7,465 nucleotides of DNA, taken from assembly GCA_947460225.1 (NCBI GenBank), contig CANHHI010000072.1, positions 1 through 7,465 on the forward strand. The letters run 5' to 3'. Shown piece by piece: positions 5,993-7,465 of this stretch (the stretch's first letter is position 1; every line of letters begins with the position of its first letter). The notes below the pieces were generated by a model, which searched no databases, was not told the DNA's origin, and saw only the letters and a list, made by a program, of their open reading frames with translations. The translations under genes were made by a program, and so were the position numbers. Source of the stretch: Flavobacteriales bacterium. GTDB taxonomy: Bacteria > Bacteroidota > Bacteroidia > Flavobacteriales_D > CANHHI01.

Positions 5993-7465
5993 TTAAACGC
6001 TTATTTTGTGTAATTCTCTTAAAAATACACTGGATTTTGTTGCGTTTATCATTTGCATTTTCCCCTTTCTGTTTATCTGAAAATTCCAGTTATTGCAATG
6101 GCTTTGCGCCATAAAAATATCCAAATCTTGCTCGTTTACAAAAATCATATCGTTACAGGCAAAAATTATATCTCCAAGCATAAAAGGGCTGTTTTGTGCT
6201 GCCTGCAATACTTTTTCCACCCGCAAATTTTTTAATTCAATGCCAAGATATTTTTCGTAATACACATTGCTTTCCGTTTTTTGCCATTGCCAGTGAAAAG
6301 CCTCAAAGGCTTCTGCAAGGTGTTTTGTATATGGATTTTTGCCCCAATACACTTCTCGAAAAATATCGGCAAAGCTAATGCCTGCAGTTTCCTGTAAAGC
6401 GTGTTGGAAATCTTCCAGGGTATAACCTGTTTCCTTGCAGTTTTCATAGAGTAAGCGCATGGCGTCGCACAGTGTTTTGCTGTTTGCGCTGTGTTTTCTA
6501 ATGCGTGCATCGCAGATGAATGCAAACAAAGCGCCATCGCTGTAAATAGAGAGTTTTCTTTGTGGTGCGCCTATGGTGTAGCCGTCTAGCCAAGTATCCC
6601 AAGCACTTTCAGCTAAGTTGTTGTACAAATAAGCACCTTGGTCAAAATGTTTTTGCACGTGCTCTGCCAGTTCGTTTTGAAATTCTTGCAGTGTAATTAA
6701 ACCGCTTTTATACAAATACCAGTCGCCTAGATACGTGGTAATGCCTTCGGCAATGGCGGTTAGGTCGGTGTAATTTTCCGCTTTGTAATTGTAGGGCAAC
6801 ATGGCTTTGGGGCGCAAAGTTTTGATGTTCCACACGTGGTATAATTCGTGGGAGCATATCCCCAGCAGTTCCTTGTACAGCGACTGCATCACTTCTGTGC
6901 TTGGACCCAAATGTATGACGGTGCTATCGGTGTGTTCCACGCCGTGATAGGCGTTCTGTGGGCTAATTTGCAGTAAAAAATGATATGCTGCGCTTGGAAA
7001 AACGCCAAAATCTGTTATTTGCAGACTTGCAAATTTCTGAAAATCTGTTGCGATTTTTTCTACATCTAGCATTTCACCGCCTTGCGCCCATAAGTAAAAA
7101 GTATGTGTTTGTACTTCAAAGCTGTGATGCCTTAGATTTGCCGAAGCAATCAAAGGACTGTCAAACAATTCATGTATAGTGTTTGCATGCAATTGGTTTT
7201 TTTCTTTTTGTGGGCGTGCACAGGCGATTTGATAATTTTCGGGCACAAATAATTGGAGTGTGCAAGAATTTTCTAGTTTATCATGGCAGTACAACAGGCA
7301 ATTGATAGGATTTACGTACAGTTGCTCGGGGTCTAAATAGGTAGAGCCTGCGTTGAGTTCGCTGGCGTAGTATTCATAATAAATGTTTATAGTTTTACAA
7401 TTTTTGGTATCCACAAGCCAGCTGTCTTTGCTTGTTTTTGTATAGTTTAAGATTTCGCCGAGTTC
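5993..7465 (-). CDS. M61 family metallopeptidase with PDZ-like C-terminus (partial, N-terminus beyond right edge)
   Basis: Zinc peptidase related to glycyl aminopeptidase, expected to remove N-terminal residues, Gly or Ala in characterised members. The frame is open to the right edge (490 codons visible). A GTG at 7412-7414 is not the real start, because the 17 codons before it, including TKTSKDSW, continue family-like sequence. Numbering from that GTG, the family-typical N-terminal stretch YYASELNAGSTYLD is at 15-28 and QLYVNPINC at 31-39. The zinc site is HELYH (189-193) followed by VWNIKTLRP, with the third ligand Glu223 in AIAEGITTYLGDW. GYTIGAPQRKLSIYSDGALF (278-297) is the conserved region after the active site. 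Residues about 388-460 resemble a PDZ domain. Family members are about 600 residues, so roughly 100 are missing. Any signal peptide is outside the window. The gene ends 129 bases before the lipoprotein start, with no clear terminator between. Confidence 0.92.
   Translation of the reverse strand, partial: ELGEILNYTKTSKDSWLVDTKNCKTINIYYEYYASELNAGSTYLDPEQLYVNPINCLLYCHDKLENSCTLQLFVPENYQIACARPQKEKNQLHANTIHELFDSPLIASANLRHHSFEVQTHTFYLWAQGGEMLDVEKIATDFQKFASLQITDFGVFPSAAYHFLLQISPQNAYHGVEHTDSTVIHLGPSTEVMQSLYKELLGICSHELYHVWNIKTLRPKAMLPYNYKAENYTDLTAIAEGITTYLGDWYLYKSGLITLQEFQNELAEHVQKHFDQGAYLYNNLAESAWDTWLDGYTIGAPQRKLSIYSDGALFAFICDARIRKHSANSKTLCDAMRLLYENCKETGYTLEDFQHALQETAGISFADIFREVYWGKNPYTKHLAEAFEAFHWQWQKTESNVYYEKYLGIELKNLRVEKVLQAAQNSPFMLGDIIFACNDMIFVNEQDLDIFMAQSHCNNWNFQINRKGKMQMINATKSSVFLRELHKISV

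Noticed and set aside
7412..7414. GTG as the start codon of the M61 peptidase
   Set aside because: The frame stays open for 17 more codons to the window edge, and these encode sequence that fits the family N-terminus, so the real start is outside the window.

Overview
This AT-rich window looks like chromosomal DNA of a member of the Bacteroidota. The inference rests on four observations. The HisS N-terminal half and the ComEC are of the type seen in that phylum. M61-family and GLUG-type proteins are common there. Candidate promoters resemble the Bacteroidota -33 TTG / -7 TAnnTTTG pattern, and start codons lack obvious Shine-Dalgarno sequences. I cannot place the organism more precisely.

Layout: (1) 1-1148, minus strand: most of histidyl-tRNA synthetase (hisS), with its C-terminal anticodon-binding domain cut off by the left edge. 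(2) 1149-1472: a gene-free stretch of about 324 bases with a candidate hisS promoter next to the hisS start, then a cluster of four small hairpins (1214-1340) that looks like a dispersed intergenic repeat. (3) 1473-2450, plus strand: a lipoprotein of the alkaline-phosphatase/type I phosphodiesterase superfamily, with all metal ligands apparently present. (4) 2447-4537, minus strand: a ComEC/Rec2-type DNA-uptake channel, meeting the phosphodiesterase tail to tail with a 4-base overlap of stop codons. (5) 4583-5863, minus strand: a lipoprotein with GLUG-like repeats and no assigned function, with its own candidate promoter and a strong intrinsic terminator. (6) 5993-7465, minus strand: an M61 (glycyl aminopeptidase-like) metallopeptidase with a C-terminal PDZ-like region, whose start lies beyond the right edge.

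The genes do not form an obvious pathway. hisS, comEC and the M61 peptidase are housekeeping or widely conserved genes. The phosphodiesterase and the GLUG protein are envelope lipoproteins of unknown substrate or partner. The GLUG gene sits between the other minus-strand genes as a self-contained transcription unit and differs from them by eye in codon choice, so it is the most accessory-looking gene here.

I see no CRISPR array, insertion sequence, tRNA/rRNA gene or defence system. The observations most worth checking are the compact terminator/promoter/start arrangement in front of comEC, the hairpin cluster beside hisS, and the GLUG lipoprotein with repeats around its promoter.
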